Numbered from the stretch's first letter, positions 18,619 to 28,284 are shown. The stretch: DNA of 64,000 nt from VXNJ01 sp965249595 (GCA_965249595.1 OZ252242.1:1860001-1924000); one strand, 5' to 3'. Translations and numbers: made by a program. Notes: generated by a model not told the origin, from the sequence alone.

Positions 18619-19332
18619 TTAGCGCGGGTCGGAAAAACCATTGACCGCGGCTGAGCGTTTCAACTTATCAATCTGGGCAAATGGAGCAAGCGAATAGGGA
18701 CAGGGATCGCCAACGATGGATTCTGAATTGCAGGCCCAGACGCCGTCGCGACCAACCGCCAATTGCATTCGCTCGCGATCGAAATCGTCGCGCGTATCGG
18801 CCGCCAATCGGTAGGTCTTGAGCAGGAAACGGGCTCCGATGAAGTCGGATGGCGGATGGCGCAGGGCTCCATCGCAAATCCCGCACATGTTGCAATATTC
18901 GCTGCGTTGCAGCCGGTCCAACTGTTCGCGGGTCATCTCCGTCGGCCGGCCCAAATCAACGCTTTCGGTGCGCTGCAGCCAGGGCCGCAGCTGGGCGATG
19001 CGGTTGGAGGCTATATCCGAATCGACCACCAGGTCGACGATTACCGCGTGGTTAGCCAGCGGCCCAATCCGGACTTCATCGTCCCCGGTTGGCAAAGGTT
19101 CACGCACCGGGAGCACCGGCCGCCCATTTAGGGCAACCGCCCCGATACCGGAAAAACCGCCGGGTTCGGCCTCGCGAAAGCGCAGACTGCAGTCTTGTTC
19201 ATCACGGATTTGAATGAGCGCGTCCTGGACGGTCATCGCCGGTACCCGCCTGACCGAAAAGGATTGCCAGGTCGGGGACAATTCCAATTCGGGATCGAAC
19301 CGGGAGATGCTCAGCACTGCCAGTGAAATCAT
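18619..19332 (-). CDS. Degenerate SdhB-like iron-sulfur protein
   Basis: 237 residues from the ATG at 19332, which overlaps the upstream flavoprotein stop by four bases (ATGA). The SdhB frame is recognisable: DALIQIRDEQDCSLRFRE, then ALNGRPVLPV where canonical SdhB has the [2Fe-2S] site. All four [2Fe-2S] cysteines are replaced (stretch EAEPGGFSGIGAV). In the C-terminal domain CNMCGIC keeps three Cys but the fourth (first of the [3Fe-4S] set) is lost. ACNSESIVGDPCP keeps the first and last Cys but not the middle one. By E. coli SdhB numbering the four [4Fe-4S] ligands remain and two of three [3Fe-4S] ligands are lost. Its function is unknown; it cannot relay electrons as normal SdhB does. Confidence 0.8.
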   Translation of the reverse strand: MISLAVLSISRFDPELELSPTWQSFSVRRVPAMTVQDALIQIRDEQDCSLRFREAEPGGFSGIGAVALNGRPVLPVREPLPTGDDEVRIGPLANHAVIVDLVVDSDIASNRIAQLRPWLQRTESVDLGRPTEMTREQLDRLQRSEYCNMCGICDGALRHPPSDFIGARFLLKTYRLAADTRDDFDRERMQLAVGRDGVWACNSESIVGDPCPYSLAPFAQIDKLKRSAAVNGFSDPR

Positions 19333-20891
19333 GCTGCCACTCCCGCTTCCTGCGGGCTCAGGGATGCGGTTTGGTCGGTCACCACGGCCGCCCCTTGCTG
19401 CCGCAAAACTATGTGCATCGCTTCTTGGTCGTCGCCCTCCGGGTGGTCCGAGCGACGGTGACATCCACGTGATTCGGTTCGACTTTGGGCACCGGCGATG
19501 ACGGCGCTGGCGGTTATTGCGGCCCGCCGCAGTTCGATCAACCGAACCAATTCGAGGTTGTAGTGCGACCCATTCCAGGCCGGGGCGGCACGAGCGGCCG
19601 AGTCGCTGATTTCGGCGACCAATAGAGCGGCCTCGCCGAGACCATCGGCGCTGCGGGAGAGACCGACAAAGTCCGACATCACCGCCCTTAGGCGGCCAAA
19701 CAGGGCGCCCGGATCGACCGAATCGTCGCCCCTGAAAGCCAGTTGCAGCCTGGCCTGGGCGTCTATCCGGGCCGATTCGGGCAGGTTTGCCGGCCGCGGC
19801 GCAATCCCGTTGGCGACGGATTTGGCGGAATCGACCAGGTCAAGAATCGCGTTGCCGGGCAGCAAGCCGCCACCAAGCAATGGCGAGGCGGCCGCCTCGC
19901 CGGCTACATAAAGCCCATCGACGCCGGTGCAGGGGTTAACTCCGCCAAGGGCGAAATGAACTGACGGGACCAGCGGGGATTTGAGGTCATCGCCGAGCAG
20001 TGCCGCAATTTCAGGAGCGACCAATTCAATTTCATCGGCAAAGGGGGAAAAATCGGCAGCCGGTGACGAACTCTCTTCAATTGCCAGGGCCAAAGACCCA
20101 TGGGTCAATCCGGGCGCTGCGTCCAGCCCGGTGATTCCGCGTCCGGCCATCGCCAGCGCGCCGCCAATGGCTGCGCCTTTGACTGAATCAGACGGGTGAT
20201 CGATCCCGGCGGCCCATTCGATCATTTCCATATCGGCCAGTTGGGAACCGGCCGTTAAGGCCAGCGCCTGGCTGGTTCCGACGGCAAAACCCAGATTGTC
20301 GCTTACAGCAAAGAGGCCGCCCAGCGAACCATCGGTTAGCAACACGTTGCCGCTGGCGAAACCCTGCGCCAGGCCGGAGCGGATGTTGTAAGCAGTCAGG
20401 CCGCAGATTCCCGATTCGTCAGTGTGGAGATCCAGTGGCACCCATTCAGTAAAGACGTCGATCGAATAGGCGGCGACCCGGTCAATTAACGCATTGAGCA
20501 CCGCCCGTCCGCTCCACCATCCGGCGGCCACGGTGTAGGCCACGCTGTTATTGGCAAGTTTGATTTGGGCCAGACCGGCATCGTCGGAACGGGCAAATGC
20601 CGTTCCCATGTGCTCAAGTTCGACAACTACGGCGGCGGCGGCGGAACCGGCCGACTCTATCTGCTGCGGTTGTGCCAAACCCGCGCCGGCGGCGGTGCTG
20701 TCGGCAATGAAAGCCGCCATCTGATCGTCGCCGCTGGGGGCGTTGATCCCGTCGCGCAGATTGCCGTCGGGCGACTGGGCCAGAGCGGTCCGGCTGACGA
20801 TGGCTACGTTTAGTTGCGCCTCAGCGGCGGCGATTGCGGCGCGTAGTCCGGCGATCCCGCCGCCCACGACAACCAGGTCGTACTCGATCAA
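19329..20891 (-). CDS. Degenerate SdhA-like flavoprotein
   Basis: 520 residues from a TTG start with GAGG upstream. The FAD fold is kept: VVVGGGIAGLRAAIAA near the N terminus and VDGLYVAGEAAASP near the C terminus. The catalytic features of SdhA/FrdA are gone. No His follows the first motif (AQSPDGNLRDG instead of AHTVMAEGG), so covalent FAD is unlikely. The HPTG and RGEGG motifs are replaced by the MIEWAAG and GAAIGGAL region, and ANRLGGNSL by LLPGNAIL with no Arg. SVHFALGG retains one His. It is translationally coupled to the SdhB-like gene. Possible roles are a new flavin oxidoreductase or a structural/regulatory partner. No membrane anchor accompanies it. Confidence 0.78.
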   Translation of the reverse strand: MIEYDLVVVGGGIAGLRAAIAAAEAQLNVAIVSRTALAQSPDGNLRDGINAPSGDDQMAAFIADSTAAGAGLAQPQQIESAGSAAAAVVVELEHMGTAFARSDDAGLAQIKLANNSVAYTVAAGWWSGRAVLNALIDRVAAYSIDVFTEWVPLDLHTDESGICGLTAYNIRSGLAQGFASGNVLLTDGSLGGLFAVSDNLGFAVGTSQALALTAGSQLADMEMIEWAAGIDHPSDSVKGAAIGGALAMAGRGITGLDAAPGLTHGSLALAIEESSSPAADFSPFADEIELVAPEIAALLGDDLKSPLVPSVHFALGGVNPCTGVDGLYVAGEAAASPLLGGGLLPGNAILDLVDSAKSVANGIAPRPANLPESARIDAQARLQLAFRGDDSVDPGALFGRLRAVMSDFVGLSRSADGLGEAALLVAEISDSAARAAPAWNGSHYNLELVRLIELRRAAITASAVIAGAQSRTESRGCHRRSDHPEGDDQEAMHIVLRQQGAAVVTDQTASLSPQEAGVAA

Positions 20892-21024
20892 GCGGCAGGG
20901 CCTCGGTCTGCTGATTGGGACAAGGGGGTCAAGGGCAACAAGTTAGTCAGTTTAGAAACCCTTAAAAACCCACGAGTTGGATTTTAAATTGCGACTGGCG
21001 GCTCGATCGCCCGGCGACGCCAAT

Positions 21025-21885
21025 CTAGATGCGACTGGCAATCAGATCTCCCACCTGGTCGGGATAGTCGGCGACCGGAACGCCAACCTGGCGTAGTGCC
21101 GCAATCTTGTCGGCAGCCGCGCCCGAGCCGCCCGATACGATGGCCCCGGCATGCCCCATGCGGCGCTCGGGCGGGGCCGCCCGACCGGCGATGAATGACA
21201 CGACCGGTTTGGTGACTTGTTGGGCGATGAATTCGGCGGCATTCTCCTCGTCCTGACCACCGATTTCGCCGATAAGGACGACGGCGTCGGTATCGGGATC
21301 GTCCTCAAAGAGCTCCAGGGCATCGTTGAAATTGGTCCCGATGAGTGGATCACCGCCGATCCCCAGGCACAAGCCCTGGCCGATGTCACGGTTACTTAAC
21401 GCTTGAATAACCTCATAGGTAAGGGTCCCGGAGCGCGAAACCACGCCGATCCGGCCGGGCATGGCAATCGAACCCGGGATGATCCCCAGCTTGGTTTGGC
21501 CGGGCAGGATCAGGCCCGGGCAGTTTGGCCCGATGACCCGCGCCCCGCGGGCCGCGGCAAAGGAGAGCATCCGCGCCGAATCGAGGACCGGTATGCCCTC
21601 GGTTATGGCAACGATCAGCGAAATGCCGGCCGCGGCCTGTTCGCAAACCGCATCAGCGGCCGCAAATGCGGGCACAAACACCACTCCGGCCCGCGCACCG
21701 GAGTCGGCAACCGCGTCGCGCACACTGTCAAACACTGGCACGCCGTTTTCAGTTGTGCCACCTCGCCCCGGAACCACTCCCGAAACCACGTTGGCTCCGT
21801 AATCGAGCATTAGTCGCGTATGGAAGGATCCTTGGCGGCCTGTTATGCCCTGCACCAGAATCGGCGTGGCAGCGTCTACCAGCAA
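21025..21885 (-). CDS. sucD: Succinate-CoA ligase, alpha subunit
   Basis: 286 residues. The N-terminal CoA-binding fold has VQGITGRQGSFHT; SRSGTLTYEV is typical of the family; the phosphorylated His is in GHAGAIVSGGSG. TTG start at 21885, three bases after the sucC stop, with GGAG ahead. With SucC it converts succinyl-CoA to succinate with nucleotide triphosphate formation. A gap of 133 bases separates it from the SdhA-like gene downstream; I see no terminator there. Confidence 0.95.
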   Translation of the reverse strand: MLVDAATPILVQGITGRQGSFHTRLMLDYGANVVSGVVPGRGGTTENGVPVFDSVRDAVADSGARAGVVFVPAFAAADAVCEQAAAGISLIVAITEGIPVLDSARMLSFAAARGARVIGPNCPGLILPGQTKLGIIPGSIAMPGRIGVVSRSGTLTYEVIQALSNRDIGQGLCLGIGGDPLIGTNFNDALELFEDDPDTDAVVLIGEIGGQDEENAAEFIAQQVTKPVVSFIAGRAAPPERRMGHAGAIVSGGSGAAADKIAALRQVGVPVADYPDQVGDLIASRI

Positions 21886-21888
21886 GAT

Positions 21889-23022
21889 CTAGGCTCCGCT
21901 TGCGGCAATTGCCGCCTGCACCGCGCTGATCATGCCGCGGTGGGCTGAGATCCCGGCAGCCCGCAAAATCGCGAGCCCCTCCTGTTCGTTGGTGCCCACC
22001 AAGCGGGTTACCAACGGCACCGAGCGGTCCAGGCTGGCCAGGGCCGCCGTTATCCCGCGGGCCACATCGTCACAGCGGGTGATACCACCGAATATGTTGA
22101 CCAGCACGACTTTCACGCCGGGATCGGAGAGTATGATCTCCATCGCCTGGCGAACCTGGGCGGCATCGGCGCCGCCACCGACATCGAGGAAGTTGGCCGG
22201 CTGGCCGCCTTCGCTGACGATCACGTCCAGCAACGCCATTGCCAATCCGGCGCCGTTGACCATACAACCGATGGATCCGTCCAACTTCACGTAGGCAATG
22301 CCCGCGGCGCGGGCCGCTGCCTCCTGTGCCGTCTCCTCTTCCGGATTGCGCAGGGTGGCCAGGTCGGGGTGCCGGAACAGCGCCGAGTCGTCTAACGTGA
22401 TCTTGGCGTCGATTGCCGACAGTTCCCCCTGGGCAGTGACCACCAGCGGGTTGATCTCAACCAAAGAGGCATCGTGATCCTCCAAGCAGCGCACCGTTTG
22501 GGCCGCGATATTGGCAAAGCGGGACACCAAATCCCCGGGGATGCCCAGGTCGTAGCCAAGTTGACGGCCCGCATATGGGGCCAGACCCTGGCCGGCGGGG
22601 CAATAAACGCGTTTTATCGCCGCCGGCTGCTCAGCGGCAACCTGTTCAATGTCGACCCCTCCGGCGGCGGAGGCCATGACCATGACCTGCGCGCGGGCCC
22701 GATCCGGCAGGGCTGCCAAGTAGAACTCGGAGGCGATTTCAACCTGTTCGGCAACCATCAAGCGGTCAACCGAGTGCCCGCCAATTGAAAGCCCCAAGAT
22801 TTCGGCGGCGGCGGCGCTGGCCGCGGGCGGATCGTCAGCCAGGCGGATACCGCCAGCCTTGCCGCGCCCGCCGGAGAGGACTTGTGCTTTAACGACCACC
22901 GGGCGACCCAATTGAGCCGCCGCCGCCGCCGCCTCGGCCGGAGTACCCACGACCACGGCGTTAGGAACCGGCAGGCCGCTTGCCGAGAGCAGCAGCCGGG
23001 ATTGATGTTCGTGCAACTTCAA
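21889..23022 (-). CDS. sucC: Succinate-CoA ligase, beta subunit
   Basis: 377 residues. I chose the TTG at 23022 because it gives the classic N terminus KLHEHQSRLLL; another TTG three codons upstream (23031) is possible, and the longer ORF to 23100 adds unrelated sequence. ATP-grasp elements include VVVKAQVLSGGRGKAGG, EINPLVV and VNIFGGITRCDDVA. It provides the nucleotide-binding half of the enzyme. First gene of the minus-strand TCA run, divergent from aconitase across about 174 bases that must hold both promoters. Confidence 0.92.
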   Translation of the reverse strand: MKLHEHQSRLLLSASGLPVPNAVVVGTPAEAAAAAAQLGRPVVVKAQVLSGGRGKAGGIRLADDPPAASAAAAEILGLSIGGHSVDRLMVAEQVEIASEFYLAALPDRARAQVMVMASAAGGVDIEQVAAEQPAAIKRVYCPAGQGLAPYAGRQLGYDLGIPGDLVSRFANIAAQTVRCLEDHDASLVEINPLVVTAQGELSAIDAKITLDDSALFRHPDLATLRNPEEETAQEAAARAAGIAYVKLDGSIGCMVNGAGLAMALLDVIVSEGGQPANFLDVGGGADAAQVRQAMEIILSDPGVKVVLVNIFGGITRCDDVARGITAALASLDRSVPLVTRLVGTNEQEGLAILRAAGISAHRGMISAVQAAIAASGA

Positions 23023-23196
23023 AGTGGGCAAAACTCGGATGCTAAAGGGCTTTCCAACGTAAGGCCCAACTATTTTTAGTTTCGACGATCCATGGCCCAA
23101 TTGGCCGCCATGCCGCCCGGGCTTGGGGTAAGCCGTTCCCTAGAATCGCCCGACCCTACGTTACGCCTCGGGCGCGTAGCAGAGCAGGTGGTGGCC

Positions 23197-25479
23197 ATGA
23201 GTGAAAACGGAATCGAAAGCACCGCTGCCGCGGCGATTTATCAGAAACTGGCCGCAAACCTGGAAGTGATCCGGGAACGTCTGGGACGGCCGTTGACATT
23301 GGCCGAAAAGATTCTTTACGGGCATGCCGACGACCCCGCCAATATCGCCCTGGGCCCCGGCCAATGGATCATGTTGCGCCCCGACCGAGTGGCGCTACAG
23401 GACGTGACCGGGCAGATGGCCCTCCTCCAATTCCGCCTGGCGGGACAGCAAAGGACTCAGGTCCCCACCACCGTTCACTGCGACCACCTCATTCGGGCCC
23501 AGATCGGCGCCGATGAAGATCTGGCCCGCTCGCGGCTGGAGAACGATGAGGTGTTTACGTTCCTGCGGTCGGCGTCGGCGCGCTACGGCCTGGGATTCTG
23601 GGAACCGGGATCCGGAATCATTCACCAAGTGCTGCTCGAAAATTACGCGGTTCCCGGAACGATGATCATTGGCACCGATTCCCATACGCCCAATGCCGGC
23701 GGACTTGGCGCTTTGGCAATCGGCGTCGGCGGCGCCGATGCGGTTGACGTGATGGTGGGCTTCCCGTGGGAAGTGCAATCCCCGTCGGTCTTGGGAGTTC
23801 GCCTAACCGGCCAACTCTCGGGCTGGTCAGCCCCCAAGGACGTGATCCTCAAAGTCGCCGGCATCCTAACCACCAAGGGCGGCACCAACCGGATCGTGGA
23901 ATACTTCGGGCCTGGTTGCGAATCGATATCGGCCACCGGCAAAGCCACCATAACCAACATGGGGGCCGAACTCGGTGCCACCACCTCGGTGTTTCCCTAC
24001 GATCGGCGGATGGAAACCTATCTGCGATCGACCGAACGCGCGGTGGCGGCCGAACAAGCCAACGCCAACCGCTCCCTAGTTACCGCCGATCCGGAAACCG
24101 CCGCTGAGCCCGGAAGCTTCTACGACCAAGTGATCGAGATCGACCTATCCGCTCTTGAGCCGCATGTCGTGGGCCCGCACCGTCCCGACCGGGCCCGTCC
24201 GCTTGCCGACCTGGTGAACGAGATCGAGGAGGAAAATTTTCCCACCGAACTCTCCGCGGTACTAATTGGCAGCTGTACCAATTCCTCCTATGAGGACATC
24301 TCACGGGCGGCCGCCGTGGCCCGCCAGGCATCGGCCGCCGGCAAGACGGTGGCCACGCCGTTGTTGGTTACCCCGGGATCGGAAATGGTTCGGGCCACCT
24401 TGGAACGCGACGGGCAGATCGAGGCTTTGGAGGCGATTGGGGCCACCGTGCTGGCCAATGCCTGCGGTCCCTGCATCGGCCAGTGGCGGCGCGCAGATCC
24501 GGATGATCCACACGCCCCGCCCCCGGCAGCCAATTCGATCGTTACGTCATTCAATCGCAACTTTCCGCGGCGCAATGACGGCAACCCCGAAACGCTAAAT
24601 TTCATAACCAGCCCGGAGATCGCGGTTTCGATGGCGATCGGCGGGCGGTTGGGTTTTGACCCGCGGCGCGACAAGACCGCCGACGGGTTCGAACTGGACG
24701 CGCCGGGTCCCGCTCCGGAGATTCCGGCCCGGGGATTTTTGCAGCGTGGGGCCGGATATGTAGCCCCCAACGGTGCGGGCAGTGAAGTAAATGTTGACCC
24801 CGACAGTCGTCGACTGGAGTTGCTCAAACCGTTTGCCGAACGCACTCCCGCCCAATTCCAGAATTTGGCCGTGCTGCTAAAGGCGACCGGTCAATGCACC
24901 ACCGACCACATCTCGGCGGCCGGACCCTGGCTACGATTTCGCGGACACCTAAACAACATTTCAGACAACATGTTCATCGGCGCCAACAACGCTTTCAGCC
25001 CGACCGCGGGAACGGGTTACAACCCCTTGACCGGCGAGACCGGCGAGAAATTACCCGACATCGCCCGGCAACTTAAAGCCGCCGGCCAGGGATGGGTTGC
25101 AATTGGCGATGAGAACTACGGTGAGGGATCGTCGCGTGAACATGCTGCCATGTCACCGCGATTGCTCGGCGCAGCGGTTGTCATCACCCGCTCCTTCGCC
25201 CGGATTCACGAGACAAATCTGAAGAAACAGGGCGTCTTGGCGCTGACGTTTAAAGATCAATCGTCCTATGAGTTAATTCGCCAAGGCGACTCAATTTCAA
25301 TCGAGGGGATAGATTCGCTGGCACCCGGCTCGGCGTTGACAGCCTGTCTGCAACATTCCGATGGGTCTACTGATCGCTGCGCGGTCTCGCACACCCTCAA
25401 CTCCGAACAGATCGCTTGGCTTTGGGCGGGATCGGCCCTAAACGTAATCCGCAGTCAGGCCGCGTCCGCTTCAGGCTAG
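23197..25479 (+). CDS. acnA: Aconitate hydratase (mitochondrial-type AcnA)
   Basis: About 760 residues from the ATG at 23197 (AGGTGGTG upstream); the upstream in-frame extension overlaps the promoter region and is not conserved-looking. Motifs include GTDSHTPNAGGLG, GSCTNSSYEDI and NACGPCIGQW, which together supply the three [4Fe-4S] cysteines, and the C-terminal swivel-domain GDENYGEGSSREHAA. It interconverts citrate and isocitrate. The last nine bases overlap the end of convergent ndk. Confidence 0.94.
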   Translation: MSENGIESTAAAAIYQKLAANLEVIRERLGRPLTLAEKILYGHADDPANIALGPGQWIMLRPDRVALQDVTGQMALLQFRLAGQQRTQVPTTVHCDHLIRAQIGADEDLARSRLENDEVFTFLRSASARYGLGFWEPGSGIIHQVLLENYAVPGTMIIGTDSHTPNAGGLGALAIGVGGADAVDVMVGFPWEVQSPSVLGVRLTGQLSGWSAPKDVILKVAGILTTKGGTNRIVEYFGPGCESISATGKATITNMGAELGATTSVFPYDRRMETYLRSTERAVAAEQANANRSLVTADPETAAEPGSFYDQVIEIDLSALEPHVVGPHRPDRARPLADLVNEIEEENFPTELSAVLIGSCTNSSYEDISRAAAVARQASAAGKTVATPLLVTPGSEMVRATLERDGQIEALEAIGATVLANACGPCIGQWRRADPDDPHAPPPAANSIVTSFNRNFPRRNDGNPETLNFITSPEIAVSMAIGGRLGFDPRRDKTADGFELDAPGPAPEIPARGFLQRGAGYVAPNGAGSEVNVDPDSRRLELLKPFAERTPAQFQNLAVLLKATGQCTTDHISAAGPWLRFRGHLNNISDNMFIGANNAFSPTAGTGYNPLTGETGEKLPDIARQLKAAGQGWVAIGDENYGEGSSREHAAMSPRLLGAAVVITRSFARIHETNLKKQGVLALTFKDQSSYELIRQGDSISIEGIDSLAPGSALTACLQHSDGSTDRCAVSHTLNSEQIAWLWAGSALNVIRSQAASASG

Positions 25480-25938
25480 ATCGTCGGGCTCAAATATCCA
25501 GCGATCGGCGACACGCTCGAACTCCAATAATTCGCTCGCGTCGAAATAAATCGCCAACTCGCGTTCGGCGCTCTCGGTTGAATCGGCGGCATGGACTAGA
25601 TTGCGCAGCGGAGAAAGGGCCAGATCGCCGCGAATAGTGCCGGCATCAGCATCACCGGGGCGGGTTGCCCCAACCATGCGGCGAACTGAGGAGACCGCTG
25701 ACGGGCCGGCTAGAACCATCGCCAATGCCGGTCCCGATGTGAGATGGTCGCACAGCCCGGCGTAGAAAAATTTGCCCTCATGTTCGGCGTAGTGGGTCTG
25801 GGCCTGACTCCGGCTGGGCAGCAGCAGCTTTAAGGCCAGCAAACGGTACCCGCGCCGGTCAAAGCGAGAGAGGATTTCGCCGGCCAGCGACCTCTGCAGG
25901 GCATCCGGTTTCAGCAATACAAATGTGCGTTCAAGCAT
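25471..25938 (-). CDS. ndk: Nucleoside diphosphate kinase
   Basis: 155 residues from the ATG at 25938 (MLERTFVLLKPDA), slightly longer than the usual 140-150. The active-site His lies in NLVHAADS. It balances nucleoside triphosphate pools by phosphate transfer through a phosphohistidine. Downstream of the TPR-like gene by 20 bases and probably cotranscribed with it. Confidence 0.94.
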   Translation of the reverse strand: MLERTFVLLKPDALQRSLAGEILSRFDRRGYRLLALKLLLPSRSQAQTHYAEHEGKFFYAGLCDHLTSGPALAMVLAGPSAVSSVRRMVGATRPGDADAGTIRGDLALSPLRNLVHAADSTESAERELAIYFDASELLEFERVADRWIFEPDDLA

Positions 25939-25958
25939 CCCGAAGATTCCTAGTAGTC

Positions 25959-27170
25959 TCATTCGCCTAAATTTTCTTCGGTCGGAGCCCCGTCCGCCGG
26001 GGCGGGCGCCACGGCCGCGTCGGCGCGGTGCCGACTGTATGTCAACTCAGCCAACTCGGTAAGCCCCGCCCGGGTGAGCTCATCACCCAATCGGGAGAGC
26101 AAATCCGGCGGGGTTTGGGCGAGCAATTCTTCGTCCAGCTGATTACCGGCAAACTGCAAAACGATCGCTACCTGCGGCCAATTTTCAGTAGCGATCAGAT
26201 TGGGAAGTTCACCGGCATTTGATTCGACCCGCGGCAGTGATTCATCTGATTCGCCCACGTCATTGGTCGTCGGCTGAGGCAGCAGCCGCTCACTAGGAGG
26301 CACAAATTCTTCTTCGGCGGTCACATCATGTAGTTCAGATTGCGGCGGGGCCGGAACGGCGCTCGAATTTCCGCCCAGGATGTCGTCGACGGCGGCCACA
26401 AGTGCGACCGGCACCGGCAGTGGCTCAGCATCCGGCAAGCGGATGCGTGAAACCGGGAGACTCTCAAATAGAGTGCGGGCCAGCAAATATTCGGCATCGT
26501 ACTGAACGCTGGCCGCCAATTGCTCGGCGGACGCATCAAGCTGTCCCAGTTCGGCGTAGGCCTGGGCGGCCAGGAGCATCGCCGGCAGGCAATCGGCGTA
26601 GTTGTCAGCAAGCCGCTCGCACGTCCGCAGGACGCTGTGCGCGCGCCCGGTTTGGAGCTGAATGGAGGCAACCGGGATGCCAAGGGCTGGCCAGTGTTCC
26701 AACTCACGGGCGTCATCCAGATATCGTTCGGCCAATAGCAATCGGCCGGCCCGCAGATGCATAAAGCCGATGCCGGCACGGCTTTGCGCAGGTTCGATCG
26801 CGCATTGCCGGGCGAGCCGCACAACTCCCTCGCTGACCGGGTCGATGGCAACTAGCTGGGCCAGGTCGTCGGCCAGGGTCGTGGCCCCTTCACCCAGCGC
26901 CCGGCGGGCCTGCAATGAAAGCAGATTGGCCGGCCCAGCAAGCGGGTCAATATCGAGCACGAAACGGGCGTCGGAAAGGGCAGCCGAAACGCGGCCCCGG
27001 GCCAGGCGTAGACGCGCCCGCTCCAGACGGGCGGGGCAGTTCATTGGCCAGGCCACCGTCAGGACGGCCAACAATTTGGCGGCCGATGAGAATTGCCGTT
27101 GCCGGCGAAGCCGGCGAGTTCGGTCAATGATCGCCGACGGTAATAGCAGAGGATCAGCCGAACGGTCCAT
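25959..27170 (-). CDS. TPR-like repeat protein, unknown function
   Basis: 403 residues, no signal peptide or membrane segment seen. From about residue 25 to 260 it is Ala/Leu-rich helical with repeated hairpins such as AKLLAVLTVAWP, ARLRLARGRVSAALSDA and AQAYAELGQLDASAEQLAASV, typical of tetratricopeptide-type scaffolds. The C-terminal third is acidic and low-complexity and ends in Ala/Pro-rich sequence. It is probably a protein-interaction scaffold. It sits upstream of ndk and divergent from the heptose kinase gene. Confidence 0.6.
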   Translation of the reverse strand: MDRSADPLLLPSAIIDRTRRLRRQRQFSSAAKLLAVLTVAWPMNCPARLERARLRLARGRVSAALSDARFVLDIDPLAGPANLLSLQARRALGEGATTLADDLAQLVAIDPVSEGVVRLARQCAIEPAQSRAGIGFMHLRAGRLLLAERYLDDARELEHWPALGIPVASIQLQTGRAHSVLRTCERLADNYADCLPAMLLAAQAYAELGQLDASAEQLAASVQYDAEYLLARTLFESLPVSRIRLPDAEPLPVPVALVAAVDDILGGNSSAVPAPPQSELHDVTAEEEFVPPSERLLPQPTTNDVGESDESLPRVESNAGELPNLIATENWPQVAIVLQFAGNQLDEELLAQTPPDLLSRLGDELTRAGLTELAELTYSRHRADAAVAPAPADGAPTEENLGE

Positions 27171-27275
27171 GGCCTAATTTTCTTTGGTTGGGCAAGTCGC
27201 AACACGCTTGTTCGACGCATCGCTGGCGAAAATGGCGGCGAGACAGATTCGAATCGATCGCCCAGATGAGGGAAG

Positions 27276-28283
27276 ATGCTCAGCAACATTGACCGTGCAC
27301 GGTCTATTGTCGAAAGATTTGCCGGGGCTCGCGTCATGGTGGTGGGCGACTTGGTAATCGACGAGCACCGTATGGGAACGGTGGCCCGCCTTTCGCGTGA
27401 GGCTCCCCTGCCGGTAATTGAGCAACGCGAGCAAAGCTACCTGGCGGGCGGGGCCGCCAATTTGGCGATGAATCTGCGATCCGTTGGGGTCGCCGTTTCC
27501 GTGCTTGGGGCGATCGGCGACGATCCGTTAGGTCAACGGTTGGCCGAACTGATCGGTTCCAGCGGGGCTGAAGTGACCCACCTGCTCACGGTCCCGGGCA
27601 GCAAGACGCCGTCCAAGTTGCGGATATGGGCCTCCGGCGACCGCCAGGCCAGCCATCAGCAGGTGGCCCGGATCGATGCTGATGTCGACATGATGCTCAG
27701 CGCCGATGTCAACAGGGAGTTGGCCGATCGCCTGCGCCGGGCCGTTGGCGGTTGCGACGCGGTAATTTTTTCCGACTACGAAGGGGGCGTGGTGGCCCCG
27801 CAAATCCTGGCCGCGGCCCGAAGCGCAGCCAACGAATCCGGGACGCTGCTGGTGGCCGATTCGCATGGTGGCTTTGAGCGATTCACCGGATATGACGCGA
27901 TTACGCCAAACCAACCGGAGGCCGAATCATTCCTGGGCGAACGTTTTGCCGATGTCGAAGCTGTGCTGCGGCGGGGCGGGGCGATGCTGGAACGCATCGC
28001 CTGCCGCGAGGTGCTAATGACCCTGGGCGCCGACGGGATGGCCCTGTTCCAGGCCGGTCAGCGGCCGTTGCACATTGCCCCGCATCCGATATCGTCGGTT
28101 ACCGATACAACGGGGGCCGGCGATACCGCGGCGGCGGTCTTTGTCGCCGGACGGATAGCCGGAGCCAGCGCCGCTGAGGCGGCAACGCTGGCCAACTGTG
28201 CGGCGGCGGTGATCGTAGGTCAGGTTGGTGTGGCCACAGTCACCGGCCCGCAGATCATAGACGGCCTCTTTGGGCGGGCGTGA
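27276..28283 (+). CDS. rfaE1: D-glycero-D-manno-heptose-7-phosphate kinase (PfkB family)
   Basis: 335 residues. Ribokinase fold with GDLVIDEHRMG at the N terminus, GGAANLAMNLRSVG, and the ATP/catalytic motif TDTTGAGDTAAA. It matches the kinase half of bifunctional HldE, which phosphorylates heptose 7-phosphate at C1. The nucleotidyltransferase half follows as a separate gene one base after the stop, so the HldE activities are split here. ADP-heptose is the expected pathway product, needed by a GT9-type transferase such as that at 54514. Confidence 0.88.
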   Translation: MLSNIDRARSIVERFAGARVMVVGDLVIDEHRMGTVARLSREAPLPVIEQREQSYLAGGAANLAMNLRSVGVAVSVLGAIGDDPLGQRLAELIGSSGAEVTHLLTVPGSKTPSKLRIWASGDRQASHQQVARIDADVDMMLSADVNRELADRLRRAVGGCDAVIFSDYEGGVVAPQILAAARSAANESGTLLVADSHGGFERFTGYDAITPNQPEAESFLGERFADVEAVLRRGGAMLERIACREVLMTLGADGMALFQAGQRPLHIAPHPISSVTDTTGAGDTAAAVFVAGRIAGASAAEAATLANCAAAVIVGQVGVATVTGPQIIDGLFGRA

Positions 28284-28284
28284 G

